A stretch of 64,000 nucleotides of DNA, taken from SCTD01 sp963784675. Its GTDB lineage: Bacteria > Actinomycetota > Actinomycetes > Mycobacteriales > SCTD01. This document shows positions 7,503 through 16,988 of this stretch, piece by piece (position 1 is the first letter of the stretch; each line of letters starts with the position of its first letter). Under the pieces are notes generated by a model that made no database searches, was not told the origin of the DNA, and saw only the letters and a list, made by a program, of their open reading frames with translations. The DNA is taken from NCBI GenBank assembly GCA_963784675.1, contig CAWASE010000019.1, positions 806,001 to 870,000 on the forward strand. The letters are read 5' to 3'. Position numbers and translations under genes: made by a program.

Positions 7503-9106
7503 CTGCTGTCCGCGGAGCGGCGAGCGGGGCTGTCCGCGGAGCGGCGGGCGAGCATCTCGCGCGCGAGGTCGCGGTAGGCGGTCGCTCCCCCGCTGGTGGT
7601 CGCGTACGTCGTGATCGGCTCGCCGGCGACCGTGGTCTCCGGGAAGCGGATGGTGCGGTTGATGACCGTGTGGAAGACCCGGTCGCCGAAGGCGTCGACG
7701 ACGCGCGCGAGCACCTCGCGCCCGTGCAGCGTGCGGGCGTCGTACATCGTCGCCAGGATGCCCTCGACCTCCAGCGACGGGTTGAGCCGCTCGCGCACCT
7801 TCTCGATCGTCTGGATGAGCAGCGCGACCCCGCGCAGCGCGAAGAACTCGCACTCCAGCGGGATGATCACGCCGTGCGCGGCGGTGAGCGCGTTGACGGT
7901 CAGCAGCCCCAGCGAGGGCTGACAGTCGATGAGGACGATGTCGTAGTCGCCGACGACCGGGGCCAGCACCCGGTCGAGCGTCTGCTCGCGGGCTACCTCG
8001 TTGACCAGCTGCACCTCGGCCGCGGACAGGTCGATGTTGGCGGGCAGCAGGTCCAGCCCCGGCACGCCGGTGGGCAGCACGATGTCCGCGACGGTGACGT
8101 CGGGCTCCATCAGCAGGTTGTAGACGGTGCGCTCGAGCTGCATCGGGTTGATGCCCAGTCCTACCGACAGGGCGCCCTGCGGGTCGAAGTCGACGAGCAG
8201 CACCTTGCGACCGGCCTCGGCCAGGGCCGCGCCGAGGTTGATCGAGCTGGTGGTCTTGCCGACGCCGCCCTTCTGGTTGCACATGGCCAGGACGCGGGCG
8301 GGTCCGTGCGACGTGAGCACCGACGGCTCCGGGAAGTCGGGCTTGACCCGCCCGGTGGGTCCGACGCCGTCCGCGGCGGCCTGGGCGACCGACCACGGGA
8401 TCGATCCGCTCGGACGGCCGCTGGCCGTCAGGGCGACGTCGTCCGCCGCCCGCGTCGGGGTCTCGCTCGCGGCGGCGGTCGAGGGGCTGGGGGACGCAGC
8501 GACGGCGTCGGCGGGCGCCGGCCCGGTGGCCGGTGACGGCTCGGTCGTGCAGGCGGGTGCGGTGTCAGGTGCGGCGGCGGGTGCGGCTGCGGCGTCCGAG
8601 GCGACGTCGACCGGCTGGAGGGATTCGTTCGCCTGCCCGCGGCGAGCCCGCGGGGTCCGGTCGTCTGCGGCCGTCGTGGCGGTCGTCCGGGTGGCAGCCT
8701 TCTCGGCCGGGGTCGGCCTCGCGGCCGCCTTCTTGGTGGGCACCTTCTTCGCGGGCGCCTTCTTCGAGCGGCCGGCCTTGGCCGTGGTCTCGCTCGCCTC
8801 GCCAGGTGCTGCCGGCGCCGCCTGCCTCGCCGGCGCCCGCTTGGCCGGCGCCCGCTCGGCCGGCTCTCGCGTGGCAGGCGCCTTCTTCGCCGGTGCCGGC
8901 GGGGCGGCCTTGCCGGCGGACGCCTTCTTCGCCGGGGTGCTCCGCGACGCCGTGCGCGACGGGGCGGGAGCGGTCACCGGACGCGCGGCCGCCGGACGCG
9001 CCGCGACCGAGGCGCCGGGCGCACGCACGACGCGCTTGGCCTGCGGGGCCGGCGCCTGCGGGGTCCGGTCGCGCCCGGAGGAGCGTCCGGGTGCTGCCTT
9101 CGCCAT
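7502..9106 (-). CDS. ParA-family ATPase with long Ala/Lys/Pro-rich N-terminal tail; no stop codon of its own
   Basis: A Walker-type ATPase of the Soj/ParA family that drives chromosome or protein positioning. The ATPase core starts at about residue 268 with CNQKGGVGKTTSSINLGAAL (deviant Walker A), then LLVDFDPQGALSVGLG (Walker A') and VLIDCQPSLGLLTVNAL (Walker B). It is preceded by a 260-residue low-complexity tail rich in PAKKA-like repeats, similar in style to histone-H1-like tails. The core ends at YRDLAREML, followed by two copies of RRSADSPA. The frame then stays open through the whole next gene to 6829, so the end given here is the start of that gene, not a stop. The start is ATG 9106. 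Confidence 0.88.
7505..7546. repeat. 24-bp-period tandem repeat at the 3' end of parA
   Basis: An 18-bp unit, GCTGTCCGCGGAGCGGCG, occurs at 7505-7522 and again at 7529-7546. The 24-bp period keeps the frame and encodes RRSADSPA twice in the ParA tail. It sits exactly at the junction with the site-2-protease-like gene, where a parA stop codon would be expected. Confidence 0.85.
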
Positions 9107-9204
9107 GCAGCGCCTGCCCTCCCTGGAACGGCCGCGCGACGGCGGCATGTCGCACGGGACTCTAGAGGTTTCCGTGCGTCGGTCACAACGACCGTGGACC
9201 GCTC

Positions 9205-10188
9205 TCAGACGAGCTGGTCGACAGCGATCGCGAGGAACAGCAGGGCCAGGTAGGTGATCGACCAGTGGAACAGCCGCATCGGTGAGGCGTTCGCGTCGGC
9301 CGCGACGCGGGACCGCAGCAGGTACGCCTCGCGCAGGAACAGCGCGCCGAGCACGACCGCCGCGACGCCGTACACCGGCCCGGACGGGCCGAGCAGCAGC
9401 GCCAGCGAGACGGCCACCATCGCCCAGGAGTAGGCGAGGATCCGCGAGGCGACCACCGACGCCGGAGCGACGACCGGCAGCATCGGCACCCCGACGCTCG
9501 CGTAGTCCTCGCGGTAGCGCATCGCGAGCGGCCAGTAGTGCGGCGGCGTCCAGAGGAAGATGACGGCGAACAGCACCCAGGGCACCCAGCTGAGCGAACC
9601 GGTCACGGCCGCCCAGCCGATGAGCACCGGCATGCAGCCCGCGGCGCCCCCCCAGACGATGTTCTGCGACGTCCGGCGCTTGAGCAGCATCGTGTAGACG
9701 AGGACGTAGAAGCTGATGGCGGCCACGCCCAGGGCCGCGGCCAGCGCGTTGGTCGTCACGGCCAGCTCGACGGTGGCCAGCACCCCCAGCACCAGACCGA
9801 AGACCAGGGCGTTGCGGGGGGCGACGCTGTGCCGCGCCAACGGGCGCGCGGCGGTCCGTCGCATGACGGCGTCGATGTCGCGGTCCCACCAGCAGTTGAG
9901 CGCGTTGGCACTGCCCGCCGCCAGTGAGCCGCCGACCAGCGTGGCCAGCACGAGTCCGCCGCTGGGCAGCCCCCGAGCGGCCAGCACCATCGTCGGCACG
10001 GTCGTGACGAGCAGCAGCTCGATGATGCGCGGCTTCGTCAGCGCGACATAGGCCAGGACGCTGGCCAGCGCACGGCCGCGCCGGCTCGGCGACGCCGGTC
10101 CGGCGCCGCCCGGACCCGGCCCGGTTCCCTCGGACGTGACCGGCGGCACGGGGGTCGTCACCCCGGTCTGGTCGGCAAGGGTGCTCAC
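9205..10188 (-). CDS. ctaB: Protoheme IX farnesyltransferase
   Basis: This UbiA-type membrane prenyltransferase adds farnesyl to haem b to make haem O for cytochrome oxidase. The 327-aa protein shows the first Asp-rich motif NCWWDRDIDAVMRRT (about residue 92), TMLLKRRTSQNIVWGGAAGC, and the second cluster YREDYASVGVPML, with about nine membrane segments. The GTG at 10188 (MSTLADQTG) gives the usual length, though the frame is open upstream. It is divergent from the transketolase operon across a 250-bp spacer; ctaB next to tkt is a common actinobacterial arrangement. Confidence 0.95.
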   Translation of the reverse strand: MSTLADQTGVTTPVPPVTSEGTGPGPGGAGPASPSRRGRALASVLAYVALTKPRIIELLLVTTVPTMVLAARGLPSGGLVLATLVGGSLAAGSANALNCWWDRDIDAVMRRTAARPLARHSVAPRNALVFGLVLGVLATVELAVTTNALAAALGVAAISFYVLVYTMLLKRRTSQNIVWGGAAGCMPVLIGWAAVTGSLSWVPWVLFAVIFLWTPPHYWPLAMRYREDYASVGVPMLPVVAPASVVASRILAYSWAMVAVSLALLLGPSGPVYGVAAVVLGALFLREAYLLRSRVAADANASPMRLFHWSITYLALLFLAIAVDQLV

Positions 10189-10438
10189 GACGACGACTCT
10201 ACCGACGAGCCCGTCGACCGGCCTGCCGACCCGCGCCCGGAGGTCGTCCCGGTCCCGCTCCGGGCACGTTCTGGAGCGCAGGGGCCGGGCACTCGCGGGC
10301 AGGGCCCGGGCAGGTCTAGGGTCGGGGTCGCCGCGCGACCACCCGGACCAGGACCGCGTCCGGCACCCGCCGCACCGAACCTGCGGCAGGGCGCCCCGCG
10401 CAGCAGCCCACCGACAGCAGGAAGGGCGAACACCCCGC

Positions 10439-12589
10439 ATGAGCAGCAGCCGCACCACCTCCGAGAAGCTGGGCACCACTTCCGAGAAGCTGGTCTGGGA
10501 CGACCTGGACCGCCGCACCGTCGACGTCTGCCGGGCGCTGGCCATGGACAGCGTCGAGAAGGCCGGTTCCGGGCACCCGGGCACGGCCATGAGCCTCGCG
10601 CCGGCCGCGCACCTGCTGTTCTCCCGGCTGCTGCGCCACGACCCCACGCAGCCGCGCTGGACCGGGCGCGACCGCTTCGTGCTGTCGTGCGGGCACTCGT
10701 CCATCACGCTCTACACCCAGCTGTTCCTGTGCGGCTACGGCCTGACGCTGGACGACCTGGCCCACCTGCGCCAGTGGGGCTCGCTCACCCCCGCGCACCC
10801 GGAGGTCGACCACACGCCGGGCGTCGAGACCACGACCGGGCCGCTCGGCCAGGGCGTCGGCAACGCGGTCGGCATGGCGATGGCCGCGCGGCGCGAGCGC
10901 GGGCTGCTCGACCCCGACGCCGCGGCCGGCACCAGCCCCTTCGACCACACCATCTGGTGCTTCGCCTCCGACGGCGACCTAGAGGAAGGCGTCAGCGCCG
11001 AGGCGTCCAGCCTGGCCGGCACGCAGAACCTGGGCAACCTGGTCCTGCTCTGGGACGACAACCACATCTCCATCGAGGACGACACCGCGATCGCCTTCGG
11101 CGAGGACACCTGCGCCCGTTACGAGGCCTATGGCTGGCACGTGCAGCGCGTCGACTGGCTCAGCGAGGACGGCACGTACACCGAGGACGTCCAGGCGCTG
11201 CACGCGGCGATGGTCGCCGCCCGCGAGGTCACCGACCGGCCGTCGTTCATCGCGCTGCGCACGATCATCGGCTGGCCCGCCCCGACCAAGCAGAACACCG
11301 GCAAGGCCCACGGCAGCGCGCTGGGCGCGGAAGAGGTCGCCGCGACCAAGACGGCGATGGGCCAGGACCCGGACGCCACGTTCGCGGTGCCGGACGACGT
11401 GCTGGCGCACACGCGCGCCGTCGTCGACCGTGGCCGCGAGGCGCACGCGCAGTGGCAGCAGGGCTACGACGCCTGGGCCGGCACGAACCCCGACGGCAAG
11501 GCGCTGCACGACCGGCTGTCCGAGCGCCGGCTGCCGGCCGGCTGGCAGGACGTCCTGCCGAGCTTCCCCGCCAGCGAGAAGGGCGTCGCCACCCGCAAGG
11601 CCAGCGGGGAGGTGCTGGCCTCGCTCGCGCCGGTGCTGCCCGAGCTCTGGGGTGGCTCCGCCGACCTGGCCGAGAGCAACAACACCACGATGGAGGGCGA
11701 GCCGTCGTTCCTGCCCGAGTCGCGGCAGACCAAGAACTGGTCCGGCAACCCGTACGGCCGCACGCTGCACTTCGGCATCCGCGAGCACGCCATGGGCTCG
11801 ACGATGAACGGCATCGCGCTGCACGGCGGCACCCGCGTGTACGGCGGCACCTTCCTGGTGTTCAGCGACTACATGCGCCCGGCCGTACGGCTGGCGGCGC
11901 TGATGAAGCTGCCCGTCACCTACGTCTGGACGCACGACTCGATCGGCCTCGGCGAGGACGGACCCACCCACCAGCCCGTCGAGCACCTCTCGGCGCTGCG
12001 CGCCATCCCGGGCCTGGACGTCGTGCGGCCCGCCGACGCGAACGAGACCGCGGTCTGCTGGCGCACCGTCCTGGAGAACACCGACCGGCCGGCCGGGCTG
12101 TGCCTGACCCGTCAGAACGTCCCCGTCTTCGACCGCACCGTCCTGGCGCCGGCCGAGGGCGCTGCGCGCGGCGGCTACGTGCTCCGCGACAGCCGCACCG
12201 GCACCCCGGAGGTGCTGCTGCTGGCCACCGGCTCCGAGGTGCACCTGGCCCTCGCCGCCCAGGACCTGCTCGAGGACGCCGGCACCCCCACCCGCGTGGT
12301 CTCGCTGCCCTGCATCGAGTGGTTCCGCGAGCAGGAGGAGTCCTACCGCCGCACCGTCCTGCCCCCCGAGGTGAAGGCCCGCGTCTCGGTCGAGGCAGGC
12401 ATCTCGCAGTGCTGGTTCGAGTGGATCGGCGACGCGGGCCGCACCGTCGCGCTGGACCACTACGGCGCGAGCGCCCCCTACGGCGTGCTCTACGAGCAGT
12501 TCGGTCTCACCCCGGAGCGGATCGTCGCCGCCGCCCGGGCCTCGCAGTCCGCCCTCGGTCTCACGTCCGGTTCCACGACGGGCAACTAG
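10439..12589 (+). CDS. tkt: Transketolase
   Basis: A thiamine-diphosphate enzyme that moves two-carbon units in the non-oxidative pentose-phosphate pathway. The 716-aa protein has SVEKAGSGHPGTAMSLAP at the N-terminal TPP domain, the TPP/metal motif ASDGDLEEGVSAEA, and the pyrimidine-domain FGIREHAMGSTMNGI, with VWTHDSIGLGEDGPTHQP downstream. The ATG at 10439 is preceded by GGAAGGG. The N-terminus carries a 7-residue duplication (TTSEKLG, TTSEKLV) outside the conserved domain. First gene of a tight plus-strand operon with tal, pgi, zwf, opcA and pgl. Confidence 0.97.
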   Translation: MSSSRTTSEKLGTTSEKLVWDDLDRRTVDVCRALAMDSVEKAGSGHPGTAMSLAPAAHLLFSRLLRHDPTQPRWTGRDRFVLSCGHSSITLYTQLFLCGYGLTLDDLAHLRQWGSLTPAHPEVDHTPGVETTTGPLGQGVGNAVGMAMAARRERGLLDPDAAAGTSPFDHTIWCFASDGDLEEGVSAEASSLAGTQNLGNLVLLWDDNHISIEDDTAIAFGEDTCARYEAYGWHVQRVDWLSEDGTYTEDVQALHAAMVAAREVTDRPSFIALRTIIGWPAPTKQNTGKAHGSALGAEEVAATKTAMGQDPDATFAVPDDVLAHTRAVVDRGREAHAQWQQGYDAWAGTNPDGKALHDRLSERRLPAGWQDVLPSFPASEKGVATRKASGEVLASLAPVLPELWGGSADLAESNNTTMEGEPSFLPESRQTKNWSGNPYGRTLHFGIREHAMGSTMNGIALHGGTRVYGGTFLVFSDYMRPAVRLAALMKLPVTYVWTHDSIGLGEDGPTHQPVEHLSALRAIPGLDVVRPADANETAVCWRTVLENTDRPAGLCLTRQNVPVFDRTVLAPAEGAARGGYVLRDSRTGTPEVLLLATGSEVHLALAAQDLLEDAGTPTRVVSLPCIEWFREQEESYRRTVLPPEVKARVSVEAGISQCWFEWIGDAGRTVALDHYGASAPYGVLYEQFGLTPERIVAAARASQSALGLTSGSTTGN

Positions 12590-12620
12590 CCCCGTCCCAC
12601 CACGATCTCGGGAGCACGCC

Positions 12621-13790
12621 GTGTCCGCAGCCCTGTCCGACCTGTCCGCCGCCGGTGTCGCTGTCTGGCTGGACGACCTCTCGCGCGAGCGCCTGCGCTC
12701 GGGCAACCTCGCCGAGCTCGTCCGGACCCACGACGTCGTCGGCGTCACGACCAACCCGTCGATCTTCCAGCAGGCGCTGTCGGACGGCGCCGCCTACGAC
12801 GCCCAGGTGCGCGACCTGGCCCTGCGCGGGACCGACGTCGGCGAGGCCGTCCGCGCGCTGACGACCTACGACGTCCGGTGGGCGTGCGACGTGCTGCGGC
12901 CCGTCTACGACGGCAGCGAGGGCGTCGACGGCCGGGTCTCGATCGAGGTCGACCCGCGCATCGCCCACGACACCGACCGCACCGTCGCCGAGGCCAAGGC
13001 GCTGTGGTGGCTGGTCGACCGGCCGAACCTGTTCATCAAGATCCCCGCGACGAAGGCCGGGCTGCCGGCCATCACCGCAACCCTCGCGGAGGGCATCAGC
13101 GTCAACGTGACGCTGATCTTCTCCCTCACGCGGTACGACGCCGTCATGGACGCCTACCTGGCCGGCATGGAGCAGGCCCGGGCCAACGGCCACGACCTGT
13201 CCCGGCTGACCTCCGTCGCGTCGTTCTTCGTCTCGCGGGTCGACAGCGAGATCGACGGCCGGCTCGCCGCCGACAGCCCGCTGCGGGGCAAGGCGGCCAT
13301 CGCCAACGCCCGGCTCGCCTACCAGCACTACGAGCAGGTCTTCGGCAGCGACCGGTGGACGGCGCTCGCCGAGGCCGGCGCCACCCCGCAGCGGCCGCTG
13401 TGGGCCTCCACCGGCGTCAAGGACCCCGCCTACGACGACACGCAGTACGTCGTCGACCTCGTCGCCCCCGGCACGGTCAACACCATGCCGGAGAAGACGA
13501 TGATGGCGGTCGCGGACCACGGCACCGTCCGCGGCGACACCGTCACCGGCGAGTACGCCGCGGCGCAGCAGGTGCTCGACGACCTCGCGGCCGCCGGCAT
13601 CGACTACGACGACGTCGTCCAGCAGCTCGAGGACGAGGGCGTCGACAAGTTCGAGCAGGCCTGGAACGGGCTGATCGAGTCGGTCACCGACCAGCTGGAG
13701 AAGGCCGGCGCCGACATCTCCCCCGCGGGCAGCACGAAGCCGGCCGGCGACGGCCCCGCGGCCGCCTCGCGCGAGGAGTCCTCGCGGTGA
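12621..13790 (+). CDS. tal: Transaldolase
   Basis: Transaldolase transfers dihydroxyacetone units between sugar phosphates. The 389-aa protein carries the family signature GVTTNPSIFQQAL near residue 40 and the Schiff-base Lys in LFIKIPATKAGLPAI, with later motifs VNVTLIFSLTRY and PLWASTGVKDPAYDDT. The length fits the longer actinobacterial type. The last 20 residues are a variable Gly/Ala-rich tail. It starts with GTG 31 bp after tkt and ends overlapping pgi by 4 bp (GTGA). Confidence 0.96.
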   Translation: MSAALSDLSAAGVAVWLDDLSRERLRSGNLAELVRTHDVVGVTTNPSIFQQALSDGAAYDAQVRDLALRGTDVGEAVRALTTYDVRWACDVLRPVYDGSEGVDGRVSIEVDPRIAHDTDRTVAEAKALWWLVDRPNLFIKIPATKAGLPAITATLAEGISVNVTLIFSLTRYDAVMDAYLAGMEQARANGHDLSRLTSVASFFVSRVDSEIDGRLAADSPLRGKAAIANARLAYQHYEQVFGSDRWTALAEAGATPQRPLWASTGVKDPAYDDTQYVVDLVAPGTVNTMPEKTMMAVADHGTVRGDTVTGEYAAAQQVLDDLAAAGIDYDDVVQQLEDEGVDKFEQAWNGLIESVTDQLEKAGADISPAGSTKPAGDGPAAASREESSR

Positions 13791-15424
13791 CCGGTCCGCT
13801 CGTCGATCCCGACGCGGAGCAGCGAGCCAGCGGCGGCGGCGTCGAGGTCCGCGTGAGCGGCGCCGGGCTCACCGAGCCGGCCAGCACCACGGTGACCGAC
13901 CTGAGCGCGGCGCCGGCGGCGCTGGTCGCCCGGGACGCCACGCTGTGGGGCACCGAGGCCGAGGCCGAGGCGGCCGTGCGGCTGGGCTGGCTGGACGCCG
14001 TGGCGACCGGCCGAGCGCTCGTGCCGGAGATCGACGCCCTGCGCGAGGCGCTGCACGCCGAGGGGGTCGACCGGGTCGTGCTGTGCGGCATGGGGGGCAG
14101 CTCGCTGGCCCCCGAGGTGCTGTGCGGCACCGCCGGCGTCGAGCTGGTCGTGGTCGACACCACCGATCCCGGCCAGATCCGCGCCGCCTTCGTCGAGCTC
14201 GACCGGACCGTGGTGGTGGTGTCGTCCAAGTCCGGCGGCACGCTGGAGACCGACAGCCACCGGCGCGCCGCCCGCGCCGCCTTCGAGCAGGCGGGCCTGG
14301 ACCCCGCGCAGCGCGTCGTCGTGGTCACCGACCCCGGGTCGCCGTTCGAGCAGGCTGCCCGCGAGGAGGGCACGCGCGCCATCTTCCTGGCCGACCCCGA
14401 CGTCGGCGGGCGCTACTCCGCCCTGACGGCCTTCGGGCTGGTGCCGGGCGGGCTGGCCGGCGCCGACCTCACGCGCCTGCTGGACGACGCCGAAGCCGCG
14501 CAGGCCACCCTGGCCGACCCGGACGGACCTGCCTTCTTGCTCGGCGCCGCCCTGGGCGGCGGCGCGGCCGCCGGCCGCGACCAGCTGGTCCTGGTCCCGG
14601 CGACGGGCCTGGTGGGCTTCGGCGACTGGGCCGAGCAGCTCGTCGCGGAGTCCACGGGCAAGCAGGGCACCGGCCTGCTGCCCGTCGTCGTCGAGGCGGT
14701 CGACAGCCCCGGTACCGGCCCGACGCCGCAGACGCACCTGGTCCTGGCTGGGACCGTCGTCGAGGTCACGCCGCACGGCCCGCACAGCACGGTCACCGGG
14801 CCGCTCGGGGCGCAGTTCCTCGTCTGGGAGTTCGCCACGGCCGTCGCCGGGGCGGCGCTGCGCATCAATCCCTTCGACCAGCCCAACGTGCAGGAGAGCA
14901 AGGACAACACCGGAGCGATCCTGGACGGCGATCCGGCCGCACCGACCACGCCGGCCTTCTCGGGGGGTGGCGTCGAGGTCTACGGCGCCGACGACCTGCT
15001 GGCCGGTGCCACCGACCTGGCCGGCGCCCTGCAAGGGCTGCTCGACGCCGTCCCGGAACGTGGCTACCTGGCCGTGATGGCCTACCTCGACCGGCAGGTC
15101 GACGTCGACGCGCACCGGCTGCGGGCGCTGCTGGCGGCCCGGCTGTCCCACCCCGTGACGTTCGGGTGGGCGCCGCGGTTCCTGCACTCCACCGGCCAGT
15201 TCCACAAGGGCGGGCCGCAGACCGGGGCGTTCCTGCAGATCACCGGGGTCGTGGTGCAGGATCTGGAGATCCCCGGCCGACCGTTCTCCTTCGGACGGCT
15301 GCAGGAGGCCCAGGCGCAGGGTGACCTGCGGGCGCTCGCGCAGCGCGACCGTCCGGTGCTGCGGCTGCACCTGACCGACCGGGCGCAGGGGCTGCGCACG
15401 CTGCTGACGGCGGCCGGCCGATGA
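13787..15424 (+). CDS. pgi: Glucose-6-phosphate isomerase
   Basis: Interconverts glucose-6-phosphate and fructose-6-phosphate, linking glycolysis with the pentose-phosphate pathway. The 545-aa product has the SIS-fold phosphate-binding stretch VLCGMGGSSLAPEVLCG and SSKSGGTLET, the motif WAEQLVAESTGKQGTGLLP, and the later QPNVQESKDNT and LHSTGQFHKGGP that close the active site. The GTG at 13787 overlaps the tal stop by 4 bp, and the stop overlaps the zwf ATG by 4 bp, so translation is coupled on both sides. The sequence belongs to the divergent actinobacterial branch of the family. Confidence 0.94.
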   Translation: MTGPLVDPDAEQRASGGGVEVRVSGAGLTEPASTTVTDLSAAPAALVARDATLWGTEAEAEAAVRLGWLDAVATGRALVPEIDALREALHAEGVDRVVLCGMGGSSLAPEVLCGTAGVELVVVDTTDPGQIRAAFVELDRTVVVVSSKSGGTLETDSHRRAARAAFEQAGLDPAQRVVVVTDPGSPFEQAAREEGTRAIFLADPDVGGRYSALTAFGLVPGGLAGADLTRLLDDAEAAQATLADPDGPAFLLGAALGGGAAAGRDQLVLVPATGLVGFGDWAEQLVAESTGKQGTGLLPVVVEAVDSPGTGPTPQTHLVLAGTVVEVTPHGPHSTVTGPLGAQFLVWEFATAVAGAALRINPFDQPNVQESKDNTGAILDGDPAAPTTPAFSGGGVEVYGADDLLAGATDLAGALQGLLDAVPERGYLAVMAYLDRQVDVDAHRLRALLAARLSHPVTFGWAPRFLHSTGQFHKGGPQTGAFLQITGVVVQDLEIPGRPFSFGRLQEAQAQGDLRALAQRDRPVLRLHLTDRAQGLRTLLTAAGR

Positions 15425-16957
15425 CCACCAACCCGTTGCGCTCGGCGGGCGACCGGCGGCTGCCCCGGGTGCCCGACCCTTGCGCGCTGGTCGTGTTCGG
15501 GGTCACCGGCGACCTGGCCCGCAAGAAGCTCATCCCGGCCGTCTACGACCTGGCGAACCGCGGCCTGCTGCCGCCCGGGTTCGTGCTCCTGGGTTTTGCC
15601 CGGCGCGACTGGGGTGACGGTGACTTCGAGGAGCTGGCCAAGGAGGCGGCCAAGAAGGGTGCGCGCACCGAGTTCCGCGAGTCCACCTGGGACCGGCTCT
15701 CCGACGCCATCAAGTTCCTGCCCGGCTCCTTCGACGACGACGCCGCCTTCGACAACCTGGCGCAGACGCTGCACGACCTGGACGCCTCGCACGGGACCCA
15801 GGGCAACGCCGCGTTCTACCTCTCGATCCCGCCGGCGGCGTTCCCCACCGTGCTGCGCCAGATGCACCGCACCGGGATGGCCGACAACGACCGCGCCGGC
15901 GCGTGGCGCCGGGTCGTGGTGGAGAAGCCGTTCGGCCACGACCTGCCGTCCTCGCGCGAGCTCAACACCCTCGTCGACGACGTGTTCACCGCCCGCGACG
16001 TGTTCCGCATCGACCACTACCTGGGCAAGGAGACGGTCCAGAACCTGCTGGCGCTGCGCTTCGCGAACGCGCTGTTCGAGCCGATCTGGAACTCCAACCA
16101 CGTCGACTCGGTGCAGATCACGATGGCCGAGGACGTCGGCATCGGCGGCCGCGCCGGCTTCTACGAGGAGACGGGAGCGGGCCGCGACGTCCTGCAGAAC
16201 CACCTGCTGCAGCTGCTGGCCCTGACCGCGATGGAGGAGCCGGTGGGCTTCGACGCCGAGAGCCTGCGCACCGAGAAGCGCAAGGTGCTCGGCGCCCTCA
16301 AGCCGCCCACGGACCTGGTCAAGCACGCGGTCCGCGGTCAGTACGACCAGGGCTGGTTGGCCGGCGAGCGGGTCAAGGGCTACCGGGCCGAGGACGACGT
16401 CGCGCCCGACAGCCGCACCGAGACGTTCGCGGCGGTGCGCCTGGAGATCGAGACACGCCGCTGGGCGAACGTGCCGTTCTACCTGCGCACCGGCAAGCGG
16501 CTCCCCCGCCGGGTCACCGAGATCGCCGTCGATCTTCAAGAAGGCGCCGCACCTGCCCTTCGCCAAGACGGCCACCGAAGAGCTCGGCGCGAACCAGCTC
16601 GTCGTGCGGGTGCAGCCCGACGAGGGCGTGACCTTGCGGTTCGGGTCCAAGGTGCCCGGCAACACGATGGAGGTCCGCGACGTCGCGATGGACTTCCAGT
16701 ACGGCGAGGCCTTCACCGAGGCCTCCCCCGAGGCCTACGAGCGGCTGCTGCTCGACGTGCTGCTGGGCGACGCCTCGCTGTTCCCCCGCAACGAGGAGGT
16801 GGAGCAGAGCTGGCGGGTCATCGACCCGATCGAGGCCTTCTGGGCCGAGCAGAACGAGGCAGGGCACGGGCCCGAGCTCTACCGAGCCGGCGAATGGGGC
16901 CCCAAGGGCGCCGACGAGATGCTGGCCCGCGAGGGCCGCGCCTGGAGGAGACCATGA
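15421..16957 (+). CDS. zwf: Glucose-6-phosphate 1-dehydrogenase (frameshifted as sequenced)
   Basis: First enzyme of the oxidative pentose-phosphate pathway, making NADPH and 6-phosphogluconolactone. The N-terminal NADP motif FGVTGDLARKKLIPAVYDL and the catalytic RIDHYLGKETVQN read in the first frame. At about 16525-16533 the frame changes: an expected VIFKKAPHLPF reads VD plus an out-of-frame tail, and one extra base in GTCGATC explains it. The C-terminus (NQLVVRVQPDEGVTLRFGSKVPG to GRAWRRP) continues in the next frame to the stop at 16957. Restored length is about 511 aa, normal for the family. It lies between pgi (4-bp overlap) and opcA. Confidence 0.92.
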
Positions 16958-16988
16958 CCGACAGCCGACGACGCCAGGAGGGTCGGCC

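Noticed and set aside
7502..8396. A ParA-to-site-2-protease gene fusion
   Set aside because: The ParA frame is not the frame of the protease-like body, so a fusion needs a further shift. Separate genes with a local error or a lost stop are simpler.
8700..9000. Repeated PAKKA-like codons in parA read as a DNA repeat array
   Set aside because: The repeats are imperfect and explained by the low-complexity protein tail; there is no regular spacing as in CRISPR or iteron arrays.
10189..10438. A promoter with TAGGGT near 10315 in the ctaB-tkt spacer
   Set aside because: The hexamer looks like an actinobacterial -10 box, but no -35 box stands at the right distance, so I did not list it as a feature.
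10979..12754. A long open frame on the minus strand opposite transketolase and similar long frames opposite pgi, uvrC and uvrA
   Set aside because: These are shadows of GC-rich coding sequence: the translations are rich in Arg, Ala, Gly, Val, Asp and His, show no family motif, and lie opposite well-supported genes.
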